A stretch of DNA of 7,112 nt from an uncultured Pseudorhodoferax sp. (GTDB lineage: Bacteria; Pseudomonadota; Gammaproteobacteria; Burkholderiales; Burkholderiaceae). Shown here one piece after another: positions 5,967 to 7,112 of the stretch (position 1 is its first letter; every line of letters starts with the position of its first letter). Position numbers and translations under genes: made by a program. The notes below the pieces were generated by a model. It worked only from the letters and a program-made list of their open reading frames with translations. It was not told the origin of the DNA and did not search any database. The stretch spans positions 1 to 7,112 of the forward strand of contig CAJYRH010000003.1 of the NCBI GenBank assembly GCA_913776795.1, given 5' to 3'.

Positions 5967-6371
5967 ATGGAGCCGAACACCGACGCCCCTCCCACCGCGA
6001 CAGCGGCCGCCCCGTCACAGCCCGCCAGGATGGTGGCCGTGCAGCTGGAGCTCTCGCAGGCCGAGGCGGAACAACTGCGCGGGCTGGGCGGCAGCACATG
6101 GGTGTGCGCGCGCCTGGCGGAGGCCGACGGCAAGTCGGCCAGCCCGCGTGAACCGTCGGACAGCGAGTACCTGGTCGGCCTGGCCAAGGCCTTGTTCCCG
6201 CTGCCGGTCTCCGGCAGCGCGGTGCGCCTCGTGGATGCGTTGCGCAAGCAGCGCATGGTGGAGGCGGCCGTGACCTACGACGACGGCAGCGGCGAAGGCG
6301 ACCGCGCCATCGTCGTCGACATCACCTCGCTGGGCCGCGCGGAGATCGAGCGGCTGCGCCGCATGCGCTGA
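5967..6371 (+). CDS. Hypothetical protein, 134 residues, unknown family
   Basis: I do not recognise this family. The protein starts with a Pro/Ala/Thr-rich stretch (residues 5-20) that is probably disordered. It continues with VAVQLELSQAEAEQLRGLG (23-41), a mixed segment EYLVGLAKALFPLPVSGSAV (67-86) and a predicted helix LVDALRKQRMVEAAVTYD (88-105). It then has a strand-like AIVVDITSLG (114-123) and an Arg-rich end (EIERLRRMR). No signal peptide or membrane segment is seen; it is probably cytoplasmic. Support for a real gene comes from GGAG 11 bp before ATG 5967, the in-frame sequence filling the space up to the convergent gene, and coherent alternation of hydrophobic and charged residues. 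It follows the repair cassette in the same direction but is separated from it by a hairpin. Confidence 0.7.
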   Translation: MEPNTDAPPTATAAAPSQPARMVAVQLELSQAEAEQLRGLGGSTWVCARLAEADGKSASPREPSDSEYLVGLAKALFPLPVSGSAVRLVDALRKQRMVEAAVTYDDGSGEGDRAIVVDITSLGRAEIERLRRMR

Positions 6372-6394
6372 GCGGCTCGGGTGCAGCGCTCAGC
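6367..6394. terminator. Inverted repeat spanning both stop codons of convergent genes, candidate bidirectional terminator
   Basis: GCTGAGCG (6367-6374) and CGCTCAGC (6387-6394) are perfect 8-bp complementary arms with a 12-nt loop. The left arm contains the TGA stop of the 134-residue protein gene, and the right arm contains the TCA complement of the stop of the convergent Bug gene. No T-tract is present, so termination is inferred from position and symmetry only. Confidence 0.4.
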
Positions 6395-7112
6395 TGCCGG
6401 CGATGCCCTTCTCCTTGATGAGCCTGCCCCACTTCTGGTCGTCGCCGCGGATGCGCGCCGCCGTGTCGGCCGGCGACTGCCAGGCCGCGAAGGTGCCTGC
6501 GGCCTTCAGCCTGTCCTGCACGGTGGAATCCGCCAGGGCTTCTTTGAGCGCGTCGTTCAGCGTCTTCACCACGGCCGCCGGCGTGCCGGCCGGCGCCAGC
6601 AAGCCGCCCCAGGAGACGGCCGAGAAACCCGGAAAGCCCTGTTCGGCCACCGTCTTCACATCGGGCAGGAAGGGCAGGCGCTGCGGCGAACCCACGGCGA
6701 TCGCGCGCAACTTGCCGGCCTGGATGTGCGGCAGCGCGGCGACCATGTCGGCGTACATCACGGGTACCTGGCCGCCCAGCAGGTCGGTGATGGCCGGCAC
6801 GCCGCCCTTGTAGGGCACGTGGGTCATGTCGAAGCCGCCCTGGATCTTCAGCAGCTCCATGGTCAGGTGGCCGAAGCTGCCCTGGCCCGAGCTGGTGTAG
6901 TTCAGCGGCGCCTTGGCGGCCTTGGCCCTGGCGATGAGCTCGGGCAGCGTGCGCACGTCGGGCAGCTGCGTGGGGTTGACCACCACGACGATGGGCAGGT
7001 CGTAGGTGGTGCCCACGGCCGTGAAGTCCTTGTGGATGTCGAACTTGACGGCCGGGTACAGGTGCGGCGCCAGCAGCGTGGGCGTGGCCAGCATCATCAG
7101 CGTGTAGCCGTC
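6390..7112 (-). CDS. Bug/TctC-family periplasmic substrate-binding protein (N-terminus cut by window edge)
   Basis: This is the C-terminal 240 residues of a solute receptor of the tripartite tricarboxylate type, expected to bind a carboxylate in the periplasm. The visible part begins at DGYTLMMLATP, which in this family lies about 90-100 residues from the start, so the signal peptide and first lobe strand lie beyond the right edge. The internal ATGs at 7097 and 7094 are not the true start. Hallmarks are YTSSGQGSFGHLTMELLK in the ligand region, HVPYKGGVPAITDLLGGQV, LRAIAVGSPQRLPFLPDV, WGGLLAPAGTPAAVVKTL and the C-terminal KWGRLIKEKGI. It is convergent with the upstream 134-residue gene, with 18 bp between the stops, and is clearly a different paralogue from the receptor at 3196. 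Its operon partners would lie outside the window. Confidence 0.93.
   Translation of the reverse strand, partial: DGYTLMMLATPTLLAPHLYPAVKFDIHKDFTAVGTTYDLPIVVVVNPTQLPDVRTLPELIARAKAAKAPLNYTSSGQGSFGHLTMELLKIQGGFDMTHVPYKGGVPAITDLLGGQVPVMYADMVAALPHIQAGKLRAIAVGSPQRLPFLPDVKTVAEQGFPGFSAVSWGGLLAPAGTPAAVVKTLNDALKEALADSTVQDRLKAAGTFAAWQSPADTAARIRGDDQKWGRLIKEKGIAGS

Noticed and set aside
4489..6099. Minus-strand open frame opposite the repair cassette
   Set aside because: It spans three well-supported plus-strand genes and is Arg/Pro/Ala-rich without motifs, as expected from GC bias.
1..7112. Mobile element, CRISPR or RNA gene
   Set aside because: No transposase, terminal repeats, regularly spaced repeats, tRNA-like cloverleaf or rRNA sequence was seen.

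Overview
The window is GC-rich (roughly 70%), densely coded DNA. It carries Bug/TctC-type periplasmic binding proteins, a family greatly expanded in Burkholderiales, so a betaproteobacterium (Comamonadaceae or Alcaligenaceae-like) is the best guess. This is an inference from gene content and base composition; no taxonomic marker gene is present.

Region 1 (1-4197) looks like a carbon-source utilisation locus. On the minus strand, running off the left edge, is a GntR-family regulator with a FadR-type (FCD) ligand domain. Its divergent control region (613-739) holds a perfect 17-bp palindrome that fits the FadR-type operator pattern and a TTGACA -35-like box for the plus strand. Next, on the plus strand, are the broken remains of a Bug receptor gene (about 740-966). 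Three intact genes follow: a mandelate racemase/muconate-lactonizing (enolase superfamily) enzyme, a D-2-hydroxyacid dehydrogenase-like protein, and a complete secreted Bug receptor. The likely logic is that a periplasmic receptor captures an organic or sugar acid, the enolase-superfamily enzyme dehydrates or isomerises it, the dehydrogenase handles a 2-oxo/2-hydroxy acid step, and the GntR protein induces the set. The substrate cannot be read from the sequence.

Region 2 (4274-5873) is a tight three-gene cassette: a 3-methyladenine-DNA glycosylase of the AAG/MPG type, a DUF72 (YecE-like) TIM-barrel protein, and a small DUF3253 protein. Both junctions are ATGA stop/start overlaps, so the genes are probably translationally coupled. 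This suggests a base-repair context for the two uncharacterised families.

Region 3 (5874-7112) has a hairpin-rich gap, a 134-residue protein of unknown function with a good ribosome binding site, and a convergent Bug receptor gene cut by the right edge. The stop codons of these two convergent genes lie in the arms of one inverted repeat.

Three Bug sequences (one dead, one whole, one partial) occur in 7 kb with no TctA/TctB membrane partner in view. No RNA genes, CRISPR arrays, insertion sequences or tRNAs were seen.
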